The position numbers and the translations under genes are program-made. Positions 42,339 to 50,664 of a DNA stretch of 64,000 bases are shown here, one piece after another. Below the pieces are notes generated by a model, which was not told the origin of the DNA, made no database searches, and was given only the letters and a program-made list of their open reading frames with translations. The stretch is taken from the NCBI RefSeq assembly GCF_023566055.1, contig NZ_JALIQP010000002.1:868001-932000 (forward strand), read 5' to 3'. Numbering within the stretch: position 1 is the stretch's first letter; every line of letters begins with the position of its first letter. Source of the stretch: Halosolutus amylolyticus (GTDB lineage: Archaea > Halobacteriota > Halobacteria > Halobacteriales > Natrialbaceae).

Positions 42339-43460
42339 TCAGGTGTTGATCCCGACCTCGCGCATGAGGTCGATCGCCGGCTGGCGGTCCGACAGCTGGG
42401 CCAGATCGAGGTCCGGGACGTCCAGTTCGTCGATCGTCGGCAGGTCGCCGACCGGCTCGACGCCGGAGATCAGCGGGTACTCGAACGTCGATGTAGCGAA
42501 GTACTCCTGGGCCTGCGAGGAGAGCAGGTGGCGGACGAAGTTCTCCGCGAGGTCCGGGTCGTCCGCCGCGTCGGTGACGGCGGCACCGGCGACGTCGAAG
42601 ACCGATCCCGCGTCGCCCTCGGTGAAGGCGGCGGCGATCGACGCGTCGTCCGACCCGTCGCGGACCCGCTGGATGTAGTAGTGGTTCGTGAGGCCGGCGT
42701 CGATCTCGCCGTTGTTGACCGCGTCACAGACCTCGTACTCGCCGCCGTACTCGGTGATTCCCGCGTCGACGACGCCCTGGAGCCACTCGCGGGTCGCGTC
42801 TTCGCCCTCCAGGAGGCGCATCGCAGTGACGAACGACTGGCAGGAGCCGTAGGAGGGCGCCCAGCCGAGGTCGCCGTCGAAGTCCGTCGCGTAGGCGTCG
42901 ATGCTGTCGAGCATGTCGCTCTCCGAGAGCGCATCCGTGTTGTACGGGATCGTCCGCGCGCGGCCCGAGGTTCCGATCCACTGGTCGGTCCGGAACTCAG
43001 AGCGGACCATCTCGAGGAGGTCGTCCGAGAGCGATCGCGCCTGTCCGTTGTCGGCGAGTTGACCGAGCGCGGCCGCATCGACCGTGTAGAAGACGTCCGC
43101 GGGCGTCCCCGACCCCTCCTGGCTGATCTGGTTGACGAGGTCCGCCGAGTCGCCGTAGCGGGGATCGATCGAGAAGTCGTCGTAGTACTCCTCCAGGTCG
43201 TTGACGAGCGAACCGACGAGGAACTCGCTGCGGCCGGAGTAGACGGTGAGTTCGCCCTCCAGATCCGGGAGCTCTTCGACCGGCGTGCCGCCGGGTTCCG
43301 GCCGCCCCTCGCGACCGGAGCCGATCTGTCCGAAGACGTTCTCGCCGTCGTCGTCCTCGCTACCGATCAGGCCGAGACAGCCGGCCAGTCCTGCCGTGCC
43401 GAGTGCGGCCGAGCCGACGAGGAACGCCCGGCGGCCCGCCGAACCGTCGTGTCGAGTCAT
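42339..43460 (-). CDS. Fe(III) ABC transporter substrate-binding lipoprotein (FbpA-like)
   Basis: This 373-residue exported binding protein has a Tat-type start (AGRRAFLVGSAALGTAGLAGC), with Cys in the lipobox LAGC. The mature part begins GELTVYSGRSEFLVG, the FbpA/AfuA signature. It continues with ADVFYTVDAAALGQLADNG, GTSGRARTIPYNTD and TNHYYIQR, where two adjacent Tyr are typical Fe(III) ligands. It should deliver ferric iron to the permease at 34052-35677. The start codon (ATG ending 43460) lies five bases past an iron-type operator (43465-43480), with TATAAG on the minus strand at 43485-43490, inside the end of the upstream gene. Confidence 0.92.
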   Translation of the reverse strand: MTRHDGSAGRRAFLVGSAALGTAGLAGCLGLIGSEDDDGENVFGQIGSGREGRPEPGGTPVEELPDLEGELTVYSGRSEFLVGSLVNDLEEYYDDFSIDPRYGDSADLVNQISQEGSGTPADVFYTVDAAALGQLADNGQARSLSDDLLEMVRSEFRTDQWIGTSGRARTIPYNTDALSESDMLDSIDAYATDFDGDLGWAPSYGSCQSFVTAMRLLEGEDATREWLQGVVDAGITEYGGEYEVCDAVNNGEIDAGLTNHYYIQRVRDGSDDASIAAAFTEGDAGSVFDVAGAAVTDAADDPDLAENFVRHLLSSQAQEYFATSTFEYPLISGVEPVGDLPTIDELDVPDLDLAQLSDRQPAIDLMREVGINT

Positions 43461-43464
43461 ATCT

Positions 43465-43480
43465 TTTAGGCTCGCCTAAA
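43465..43480. promoter_or_regulatory. DtxR/IdeR-like operator 3
   Basis: TTTAGGCTCGCCTAAA is a perfect palindrome with a TC spacer. It fits the whole gap between the GT75-like stop at 43481 and the SBP start at 43460. The SBP's TATAAG (minus strand 43485-43490) overlaps the upstream gene's last codons. Confidence 0.85.
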
Positions 43481-44653
43481 TCAACTTATAACCGTCGATT
43501 CTGCCGTGCGGGAGGACGATCGATCGAGCGCGTGGAGGCAGTCGAGCCAGTCGAGCATGTACTCGCCGACGTGGGTGAAGAACGCGCCGTTGGTGTAGTC
43601 GGACCAGTCGCCGTGTGCGAGTTCGGCCCCCATCGCCTCGAAGACCGCGGCGTAGGAGTCGGCGTCCGCTCCGACGTCGTCGACTACTCGCCAGAGGTGT
43701 TCGTTGAGTTCGAGCCCCGGCACCTCGTTGTTGAGGTCGTCGAACGTGCTTCGCGGGGCCTTGTTGTGCTCGCACAGCGGCGCGCCGTTGTAGATTCGCT
43801 TGCCGAGCACGTCGCAGGCCCGCTTGAGGAAGACGCCCGACCAGATGTCGTCGAACCGACCGACGTCCCACTCGTTGTCGTCCATCGGCAACTGGTAGAA
43901 CGCGGGGATCACCTCGCGGCGGAAGGCGAGGTTCATCGAGCAGACGGTGAGGTAGTTCCCGCGAGCGGCGACGAAGTCGTCGCCGAAGTCCTCGACCGTC
44001 GTGCGGGTCTGGGCCTGTCCCTGGAGGTCGCCGTCCATGAGGATGCGAACGGCGTCGAGGTCCGGGACGTTGGTCCAGAGTCCCTGCGAGGCGACGATCT
44101 CGCCGGACTCGATCGCGGTCGTGCCGGTCTCGATCGTCTCGCCCATCGCCGAGTAGGGGTAGCCCCGCGGATAGAGGCCGTGAACGTCCGCGTTCTGGTA
44201 GAGGACGTTGACCCAGTTTTCGTCGGAGGAGACCGCCTCGATCTCGCCCTCGAAGGCGAGGTTGTCCATGTGAGTCCCGAAGAAGTCCACGTCCTCGTGG
44301 GGCAGGGTGTCGTCGTCGATGAAGAAGCCGTACTCGAACCCGTCGTGGGCCCACATGTAGAGCAGCCCGAAACTCGTTTCGGCGTGGCTCGCCGCCGGGA
44401 CGACGTGACCGTACTCCCCGATGCCGTGGTCGGCGTACCACTCCTCGCGGCGCGTCCCGTCGAAGACCTCGCCGGAGACGTCCTCTTCCTCGAGCATCGT
44501 CTCCATCTCCTCGGTCTCGCAGAAGTCCTCCGTGACGAGGACGACGTGAAGTCGCGAGAGGTCGAACCCGTGCTCGCGGGCGTTCTCGAAGTACGAGCGC
44601 ATGCACTCGTACTCCCGTATCGTCGGGACGACAACGCAGATATCCTGACTCAT
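43481..44653 (-). CDS. GT75/RGP-like glycosyltransferase
   Basis: This 390-residue protein starts ICVVVPTIREYECMRSYFENA, a typical opening of reversibly glycosylated polypeptide (RGP, GT75)-like proteins. It includes the metal-binding FIDDDTLPHEDVDF (DDD) and a conserved ARGNYLTVCSMNLAFRRE. Related plant proteins act as UDP-arabinopyranose mutases or self-glycosylating transferases. The haloarchaeal substrate is unknown. C-terminal WLDCLHALD is followed by a Ser/Thr tail. The start at ATG 44653 lies 13 nt from an iron-type operator. It is in line with the flippase-like gene upstream, with seven bases between stop and start. Confidence 0.82.
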   Translation of the reverse strand: MSQDICVVVPTIREYECMRSYFENAREHGFDLSRLHVVLVTEDFCETEEMETMLEEEDVSGEVFDGTRREEWYADHGIGEYGHVVPAASHAETSFGLLYMWAHDGFEYGFFIDDDTLPHEDVDFFGTHMDNLAFEGEIEAVSSDENWVNVLYQNADVHGLYPRGYPYSAMGETIETGTTAIESGEIVASQGLWTNVPDLDAVRILMDGDLQGQAQTRTTVEDFGDDFVAARGNYLTVCSMNLAFRREVIPAFYQLPMDDNEWDVGRFDDIWSGVFLKRACDVLGKRIYNGAPLCEHNKAPRSTFDDLNNEVPGLELNEHLWRVVDDVGADADSYAAVFEAMGAELAHGDWSDYTNGAFFTHVGEYMLDWLDCLHALDRSSSRTAESTVIS

Positions 44654-44660
44654 TGCCCGA

Positions 44661-45896
44661 CTATTTTTTAGGTGAGCCTAAAAAGTTGCCGGTCTCCGAC
44701 GATCGGTCCGGACGGGACTTCTCGGCGGCGCTCGACAGGGAGACGCCGAGCGACGCGACCGCGCCCGCCCCGCCGACCAGCGTCACGACGTTCTTCAGCG
44801 CGTGGTCGACGAGCGCGGCCGCCAGCGCCGTGCTCGCGCCGACGGGCGTGAGACCGACGACGATCGCCGTGAACGCCGCCTCGTAGAGTCCGACCCCGCC
44901 CTGGGAGAGCGGCAGGACCTTCGCGAGGTTTCCGACGCTGACCGCGAGGGTCCCGACCGCGAGCAGGGTTCCCGTCGGCAGGCCGCTATCGAGCGCCGCG
45001 AGGACGAGCACCGCGGTGAGCACGTCCAGCGACCACACGACCAGGCTCGCCCCACCGACCGCGGCGATCGCCCGCGGCTCGCGGGCGACCGTCTGCACGT
45101 CCGCCGCGAACCGGAGGGCGGCCTCGAGCACCCCCTGGAGTCGCGGCGAGTCGTCGATCCGCGATCGGAGCCACCCGCCGAACCCGCGGGTCGATCGGGC
45201 CGACGTCACGACGACGGCCCCGACGCCGAGGGTCGCGGCGGTCACGATCCCCGCGGCGACGAACGCGGTCCGCGCGCCGCCGGTCGCTGCGACGATTTCG
45301 AGTGGGCCGGTCCCGTCGCCGATCGCCAGCCAGGCCATCGCGACGCCAGCCAGGATGGCGATCGTCGCCAGATCGAAGACGCGCTCGACGGTCAGCGAGG
45401 CGAATCCCGACGCGTAGGGGACGTCCCGGTAGGTGTTGACGACGGACGCGCGAACCGCGTCGCCGGCCCGCGCCGGGATCGCGAGGTTGGCCGTCTGGCT
45501 GACGAAGACGGCGAGCGTGAGAAACGTCGTCCCGGCCGGGTGACCGATCGACCGGAGGATCGACCCGTAGCGGCGGCCCCGGATCGGCCACGAGACGACG
45601 TAGACGGCGACCGCTGCGGCCAGCACGAGCGGGTCGGCCGTCGCGACCTCCGCGGCGATCGTGCCGACGTCGATTTCTCGGGCCGCGACCGCCAGCCCGA
45701 GGAGGACGAGGACGGTGCCCGCGATGGTCACCCGGCGTCGCGTCAGCGCCGCGGCGACGCCGCCGATCGCCGGCCCGTCGCCGGGCCCGTTCGACCGTGC
45801 TCCGGAGTCGTCACCGCTGGTCGACGCCACCCCAGTCTCGCGACTCCGCGGGGACGATCGCTGGCCGTCGATCGGGGACCGCCGCTCGCCGCACAT
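44661..45896 (-). CDS. Flippase-like membrane protein (UPF0104/AglD C-terminal type)
   Basis: This 411-residue membrane protein has about eight TM segments and the UPF0104 signature regions. SWPIRGRRYGSILRSIG is followed by FVSQTANLAIPARAGDAVRASVV with the conserved R-A-G-D, and by LPLSQGGVGLYEAAF. The domain is related to the lysylphosphatidylglycerol synthase TM part and to the AglD C-terminus, and is widely suspected to flip lipid-linked intermediates. The first ~45 residues are acidic and likely cytoplasmic. The C-terminal codons NFLGSPKK and its stop overlap the operator at 44666-44683. ATG 45896 lies about 26 nt from an imperfect operator (45922-45937). Confidence 0.82.
   Translation of the reverse strand: MCGERRSPIDGQRSSPRSRETGVASTSGDDSGARSNGPGDGPAIGGVAAALTRRRVTIAGTVLVLLGLAVAAREIDVGTIAAEVATADPLVLAAAVAVYVVSWPIRGRRYGSILRSIGHPAGTTFLTLAVFVSQTANLAIPARAGDAVRASVVNTYRDVPYASGFASLTVERVFDLATIAILAGVAMAWLAIGDGTGPLEIVAATGGARTAFVAAGIVTAATLGVGAVVVTSARSTRGFGGWLRSRIDDSPRLQGVLEAALRFAADVQTVAREPRAIAAVGGASLVVWSLDVLTAVLVLAALDSGLPTGTLLAVGTLAVSVGNLAKVLPLSQGGVGLYEAAFTAIVVGLTPVGASTALAAALVDHALKNVVTLVGGAGAVASLGVSLSSAAEKSRPDRSSETGNFLGSPKK
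44666..44683. promoter_or_regulatory. DtxR/IdeR-like operator 4, inside the flippase gene's 3' end
   Basis: TTTTAGG-TGAG-CCTAAAA is a palindrome of 7-bp arms with a four-base spacer. It lies 13 nt upstream of the GT75-like start and encodes the last residues (F-L-G-S-P-K) of the upstream gene, so it serves as both coding and regulatory DNA. Confidence 0.8.
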
Positions 45897-46330
45897 GCTC
45901 GAACGCTACGATCCCAGATATTTAAGCCCACCTAAAACACGCCGGAAACGGGTCGTCGGTCACTCATGAAGAGGTTTTTCGCCTGGAAGCACGTGACGCT
46001 ATCGCACTATCGGCGATCGTCGGGGCGACGACGAGTTCGCTCACGACCGCGGTGGCACGGGCACCGCTCACGACCACGGTGGCACATAGTCACGTCGCGC
46101 GTGAGGCACGACCGGGTCTCGCCGATCCGTGAGCCAGCCCACAGACATATAAAAGCACCGTGTGGACGATCGACACGATACGATCGACGAGCGTCGCGTC
46201 CCGGATCGGTTACCGTCGATCGTCCCGCACTGGGGCGGTTTTCGACGATCGAATTCGGACCCGCGATCGGCCGGTCCGAGCGGTGTAACGAAACACTTAT
46301 TTGGAACCACAAACAATCACTCGCTCGACT
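45897..46330. other. 434-bp divergent region before the thermosome gene
   Basis: It contains operator 5 at its left end and a direct pair of 22-bp words starting GCTCACGACC (46039-46060 and 46066-46087, 27-bp period). The thermosome promoter lies at the right: CTTATTTG at 46296-46303, about 28 nt before ATG 46331. No reading frame looks real. The repeated GCTCACGACC words could be a regulator array. Confidence 0.6.
45922..45937. promoter_or_regulatory. DtxR/IdeR-like operator 5 (imperfect)
   Basis: On the minus strand the site reads TTTAGGTGGGCTTAAA, similar to the other operators but with one mismatched arm position. It overlaps a TATA-like TTAAATA about 21-28 nt upstream of the flippase start. 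Its weaker symmetry may mean weaker repression. Confidence 0.6.
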
Positions 46331-47995
46331 ATGAGCCAGCGAATGCAGCAGGGACAGCCGATGATCGTAATGAGCGAGGACTCCCAGCGCGTCAAGGACA
46401 AGGACGCGCAGGACTACAACATCAGCGCCGCGCGTGCGGTCGCTGAAGCCGTTCGCTCCACCCTCGGCCCGAAAGGGATGGACAAGATGCTCGTCGACTC
46501 GATGGGCTCCGTCACCATCACGAACGACGGCGTCACCATCCTCCAGGAGATGGACATCGACAACCCGACGGCCGAGATGATCATCGAGGTCGCCGAGACC
46601 CAGGAGGACGAGGCCGGTGACGGCACCACGACGGCCGTCGCGATCGCCGGCGAACTGCTCAAGAACGCCGAGGACCTCCTCGAGCAGGACATCCACCCGA
46701 CGGCGATCATCAAGGGCTTCCACCTCGCGAGCGAGCAAGCCCGCGAGGAGATCGACGACATCGCCGAGAACGTCGACACCGAGGACGAGGACCTCCTGCG
46801 CTCGGTCGCCGAAACGTCGATGACCGGCAAGGGCACCGAGGTCAACAAGGAGTACCTCGCGGAACTCATCGTCGAGGCCATCCGCCAGGTCACCGTCGAG
46901 AACGACGAGGGCGAGAACGTCGTCGACCTCGAGTACCTCAACATCGAGACCCAGACCGGCCGTAGCGCCGGCGAGTCCGACCTCCTCGAGGGCGGCATCG
47001 TGGACAAGGACCCCGTCCACGACAACATGCCCCGCTCGGCGGAAGACGCCGACATCCTCCTGCTGAACTCCGCGATCGAGGTCGAAGAGACCGACGTCGA
47101 CACCGAGGTCTCCGTCACCGATCCGGACCAGCTCCAGAAGTTCCTCGATCGCGAGGAACAGCAGCTCCGCGAGAAGGTCGACGCGATCGCCGACCTCGGC
47201 GCGGACGTCGTCCTCTGCCAGAAGGGCATCGACGACCTCGCCCAGCACTACCTCGCCAAGGAGGGCATCCTCGCCGTCCGCCGCGCCAAGAAGTCCGACC
47301 TCGAGTTCCTCAAGGAGGTCGTCGGCGCGAACATCGTCTCCGACCTGGAGAGCGCGACCGAGGACGACCTCGGCTACGGTGACATCACGCGCGACGACGA
47401 GGACGAACTGTTCTACGTCGAGGGCGAGGACGCCCACGGCGTCACCCTCCTGCTTCGGGGCTCGACCGACCACGTCGTCGACGAACTCGAGCGCGGCGTC
47501 AACGACGCCCTCGACGTCGTCGCCCAGACCGTCTCCGACGGTCGCGTGCTGGCCGGCGGCGGTGCGATCGAGGTCGAACTCGCCTCGCGCCTGCGCGACT
47601 ACGCCGACTCCGTCTCCGGTCGCGAGCAGCTGGCCGTCGAGGCATTCGCCGACTCGCTCGAACTCGTCCCGCGCGTCCTCGCCGGGAACGCCGGCCTCGA
47701 CTCGATCGACACGCTGGTCGACCTCCGCGCGGCCCACGACGACGGCGACGTCACGGCCGGTCTGAACGTCTTCTCGGGCGATGTCGAGGACACCTTCGAG
47801 GCTGGCGTCGTCGAACCGGCCCACGCCAAGGAACAGGCGGTCACCTCCGCCGCCGAGGCCGCGAACCTCGTCCTCAAGATCGACGACATCATCTCCGCCG
47901 GCGACCTGTCGACGGACAAGGGCGACGACGAAGAGGGCGGCGCACCCGGCGGCATGGGCGGCGGTATGGGCGGCGGCATGGGCGGCATGATGTGA
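46331..47995 (+). CDS. thsA: Thermosome subunit (group II chaperonin)
   Basis: This 554-residue chaperonin folds proteins in an ATP-driven double ring with a built-in lid. It has the nucleotide-binding LGPKGMDKMLVDSMGSVTITNDGVTIL and the catalytic GDGTTTAVAIAGELL in the equatorial domain. The later hinge region is GRVLAGGGAIEVELASRL, with NAGLDSIDTL near the end. The C-terminus is a haloarchaeal Gly-Gly-Met tail after an acidic stretch. ATG 46331 is preferred over an upstream frame that adds ten non-conserved residues. The promoter CTTATTTG and a preceding CGAAACA suggest heat-inducible expression. Whether it is the alpha or beta type cannot be settled. Confidence 0.96.
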   Translation: MSQRMQQGQPMIVMSEDSQRVKDKDAQDYNISAARAVAEAVRSTLGPKGMDKMLVDSMGSVTITNDGVTILQEMDIDNPTAEMIIEVAETQEDEAGDGTTTAVAIAGELLKNAEDLLEQDIHPTAIIKGFHLASEQAREEIDDIAENVDTEDEDLLRSVAETSMTGKGTEVNKEYLAELIVEAIRQVTVENDEGENVVDLEYLNIETQTGRSAGESDLLEGGIVDKDPVHDNMPRSAEDADILLLNSAIEVEETDVDTEVSVTDPDQLQKFLDREEQQLREKVDAIADLGADVVLCQKGIDDLAQHYLAKEGILAVRRAKKSDLEFLKEVVGANIVSDLESATEDDLGYGDITRDDEDELFYVEGEDAHGVTLLLRGSTDHVVDELERGVNDALDVVAQTVSDGRVLAGGGAIEVELASRLRDYADSVSGREQLAVEAFADSLELVPRVLAGNAGLDSIDTLVDLRAAHDDGDVTAGLNVFSGDVEDTFEAGVVEPAHAKEQAVTSAAEAANLVLKIDDIISAGDLSTDKGDDEEGGAPGGMGGGMGGGMGGMM

Positions 47996-48167
47996 AATCG
48001 GCCCCCTGACCACCACCCACTGCCGACCCGACGCTCCGCTCGAACCGGCCGTCGATCGATCCCGATTCTCGATTTTTCGCGAACCAGCAGCGACTGCTCG
48101 GAGCGGAAGGACCCGCCCCGCGACTGGCAGGCCGGCGAATTATTGCCCTCGCTCCGGTACGATCGGT

Positions 48168-48308
48168 ATGACCTACCAGACGACGATCGGCTGGTCGCTG
48201 TTTTCTTCCGGCGTAGTCACGCTCGTCCTGAAAGTACTCCCCGGCGATTCGCTCTGGTGGGGGCTCTTGCTCCTCGCGCTCGGGACGGTGTTCCTGTACG
48301 TTCGCTGA
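48168..48308 (+). CDS. 46-residue two-TM small membrane protein
   Basis: The frame opens with ATG at 48168 and reads MTYQTTIGWSLFSSGVV, continuing to a second hydrophobic helix WWGLLLLALGTVFLYVR before TGA at 48306-48308. Two TM helices separated by LPGD are clear. An AATTATTG patch at about 48138-48145 lies near the expected promoter position. Such short membrane proteins are often missed. No family can be assigned. It lies between the thermosome and the lrp gene. Confidence 0.65.
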   Translation: MTYQTTIGWSLFSSGVVTLVLKVLPGDSLWWGLLLLALGTVFLYVR

Positions 48309-48374
48309 AGGACCGACGACGGTCCTGACCGCCGATGGCGCGACGCACGGCTGTGGCAGGTACGGGAACGCGTT

Positions 48375-48465
48375 CGGGTACACGCCGCACGAACGCTGGC
48401 AGATCGGGTACACGCCGCACGAACGCTAGCAGGTCGGGTTCGCACACCGTGGCGAACACTGGCAG
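48375..48465. repeat. 30-bp tandem repeat, about 2.5-3 copies
   Basis: The unit starting CGGGTACACGCCGCACGAA is found at 48375-48404 and 48405-48434. Two internal differences separate the copies. A diverged third copy follows to about 48465. It lies in the 248-bp gap before lrp's 3' end and contains no start. Confidence 0.85.
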
Positions 48466-48556
48466 GCGATCGGGTGGCGACGGGCGAGACGCTCGTCGAC
48501 GAGCGACTGGCAGAAGAATCGAAGGCTGGCGACTGGTTCGCCGGTGGCACCGCCGG

Positions 48557-49018
48557 TTACGTGTCCTTGACGTCGAGTTCGAACTGCTCGTTTTCGCTGA
48601 CCGCGTTGAGGACGACGCTGGTGTTCGAGGCCTTGATGTCGGGATCCGTGAGGAGTTGTTTGATCTGGTCGTTCATCCCGTCGGTGTCTTTGAACTTGCC
48701 GATGGCGATCACGTCGTAGTCGCCGGTGACCTCGTAGACGCTGGTCATCTGGCGGTGTTCGCGGAGCGTATCCGTGATGTCCGGCAGGGCGTTCCCTTCG
48801 ACCTGAAGCTGGATGACAGCAGTCACGTCGTAGCCGACCGCGTCGTAGTCCACGCGCGGCGTGTACCCTTCGATCACGCCCTGTTCCTCGAGATCCGAGA
48901 GGTGATTCGAGACCGTCGTCACGGACACGTCGAGCTCCTCCGCGAGGCTGCGGAGGCTCGCCCGGCCGTCGCCAAGGAGGGCATTCACTAGCTTTGCGTC
49001 GAGATTTTCGTACGTCAT
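48557..49018 (-). CDS. lrp: Lrp/AsnC-family transcriptional regulator
   Basis: This 153-residue regulator has an N-terminal winged helix ([22 protein letters not shown]). A RAM/Lrp ligand-binding domain follows ([31 protein letters not shown]). Lrp proteins sense amino acids and control nitrogen and amino-acid metabolism. Its position, divergent from glnA with a 126-nt shared promoter region, points to regulation of glutamine synthetase and of itself. ATG 49018 is preferred; a GTG at 49021 is adjacent in frame. Confidence 0.93.
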   Translation of the reverse strand: MTYENLDAKLVNALLGDGRASLRSLAEELDVSVTTVSNHLSDLEEQGVIEGYTPRVDYDAVGYDVTAVIQLQVEGNALPDITDTLREHRQMTSVYEVTGDYDVIAIGKFKDTDGMNDQIKQLLTDPDIKASNTSVVLNAVSENEQFELDVKDT

Positions 49019-49144
49019 CACGTTTACCCTCTCACTCGAGCCTTTAGAAGTTTACGAATATCCAATTCCATCCGGGAGACCGAAGAATTGCTTGGAGCAG
49101 TAGGGTTTTAGTAGCAGAGATACTTGGATACGCCGACGAGAAAG
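49019..49144. promoter_or_regulatory. Shared lrp-glnA promoter region
   Basis: This 126-nt region separates the two divergent starts. It includes AT-rich words AAGTTTACGAATATCCAATT (49050-49069) and GTTTTAGTAG (49104-49113). They fit TATA elements for the two directions. A Lrp dimer site is likely here, though I could not identify one unambiguously. Confidence 0.45.
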
Positions 49145-50500
49145 ATGACAAGCGGAAACATCACGGAGGCCGAGCAGGCCGTATTGGACGAAATCGAGGA
49201 CAACGATATCAGTTTCCTCCGACTGCAGTTTACCGACATTCTGGGCACGGTGAAGAACGTCTCGGTTCCGGCACGCCAGGCCGAGAAGGCTTTCTCCGAG
49301 GGTATCTACTTCGACGGTTCTTCGATCGAGGGTTTCGTCCGCATTCAGGAATCGGACATGCGTCTCGTCCCCGATCCGGACACCTTCGCGATTCTCCCGT
49401 GGCGGCGGAAAGAGGACGGGGCCTCGGCCCGGATGATCTGTGACGTCTACAACACCTCGACGGGCGAACCGTTCGAGGGCGACCCCCGCTACGTGCTCAA
49501 GCAGGCGCTCGATCGCGCCCACGAGATGGGGTACACGGTCAACGCCGCGCCCGAACCGGAGTTCTTCCTGTTCGAGGAGGACGAGGAGGGGCGCGCGACG
49601 ACCGAAACAAACGACGCCGGCGGTTACTTCGACCTCGCGCCGAAAGACCTCGCCTCGGACGTCCGCCGCGACATCATCTACGGCCTCGAGGACATGGGCT
49701 TCGAAGTCGAGGCCAGCCACCACGAGGTCGCCCAGGGCCAACACGAGATCAACTTCACCTACGACGACGCGCTGACGACCGCCGACAACGTCGGTACCTT
49801 CCGCACGGTCGTCCGCGCGATCGCCGCCCAGCACGACTATCACGCGACGTTCATGCCCAAGCCGATCCCGAAGATCAACGGCTCGGGGATGCACACCCAC
49901 ATCTCGCTGTTCACCGAGGACGGAGAGAACGCGTTCCACGACGAGAGCGACGAGTTCAACCTGAGCGAGACCGCCCACTCGTTCCTCGCTGGCGTGCTCG
50001 AACACGCGCCCGCGATCACGGCCGTCGCGAACCCGACAGTCAACAGCTACAAGCGCCTCGTTCCGGGCTACGAAGCGCCAGTCTACGTCGCCTGGTCCGA
50101 TCGCAACCGCTCGGCGCTGATCCGCAAGCCGGCCGCCCGCGTCCCGGCCGCCTCGCGGATCGAACTCCGATCGCCCGACCCGTCCTGTAACCCCTACCTC
50201 GCCATCGCCGTCATGATCCACGCCGGCCTCGACGGCATCGAGCAGGGGCTCGAGGCCCCCGATCCGGTTCGCGAAAACATCTACGAGTTCGACGAGCAGA
50301 AGCGCGAGGAGTACGGCATCGAGACGCTGCCGTCGAACCTCGGCGCGGCCGTCGACGCGCTCGAGGAAGACGAAGCCATCTACGAGGCGCTCGGCGACCA
50401 CGTCGCGCCCAAGTTCGTCGAGGCCAAGCGACAGGAGTTCGAGGAGTACCTCGTCGACGTCTCCGAGTGGGAACTCGATCGGTACCTCGAGACGTTCTAA
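49145..50500 (+). CDS. glnA: Glutamine synthetase type I
   Basis: This 451-residue GlnA joins ammonia to glutamate with ATP. It has [16 protein letters not shown] in the beta-grasp region, and metal ligands in [11 protein letters not shown]. Further on are [29 protein letters not shown] and [29 protein letters not shown] and [14 protein letters not shown] complete the active site. The adenylylation Tyr motif of bacterial GSI-beta is not apparent, as expected for an archaeal GSI-alpha-like enzyme. ATG 49145 sets the start. It faces lrp across a shared 126-nt promoter region. Confidence 0.97.
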   Translation: MTSGNITEAEQAVLDEIEDNDISFLRLQFTDILGTVKNVSVPARQAEKAFSEGIYFDGSSIEGFVRIQESDMRLVPDPDTFAILPWRRKEDGASARMICDVYNTSTGEPFEGDPRYVLKQALDRAHEMGYTVNAAPEPEFFLFEEDEEGRATTETNDAGGYFDLAPKDLASDVRRDIIYGLEDMGFEVEASHHEVAQGQHEINFTYDDALTTADNVGTFRTVVRAIAAQHDYHATFMPKPIPKINGSGMHTHISLFTEDGENAFHDESDEFNLSETAHSFLAGVLEHAPAITAVANPTVNSYKRLVPGYEAPVYVAWSDRNRSALIRKPAARVPAASRIELRSPDPSCNPYLAIAVMIHAGLDGIEQGLEAPDPVRENIYEFDEQKREEYGIETLPSNLGAAVDALEEDEAIYEALGDHVAPKFVEAKRQEFEEYLVDVSEWELDRYLETF

Positions 50501-50529
50501 CCGGCGCCTCGCCGAACTCGAGTTCGTTT

Positions 50530-50577
50530 GTGGTTCGCGTTTTTGCGGTGCTCGTGGCTCGCGTTTTCGCGGTACGT
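50530..50577. repeat. 24-bp direct pair
   Basis: GTGGTTCGCGTTTTTGCGGT (50530 onward) and GTGGCTCGCGTTTTCGCGGT (50554 onward) repeat with a 24-bp period immediately downstream of glnA. The T-runs in each copy could act as a terminator pair for glnA and the convergent gene. Confidence 0.6.
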
Positions 50578-50664
50578 TCTCGTCACCAGGAGCGACGTCT
50601 CACGGAAGTCATCGACGTCGATCGCGAGAAGAGTCGATCGCCAGCCAGGACCGTCGATCGCCGA

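Noticed and set aside
45966-46334. 122-residue open frame before the thermosome gene
   Set aside because: It overlaps the thermosome start and promoter and has basic low-complexity sequence only, so it is a shadow frame.
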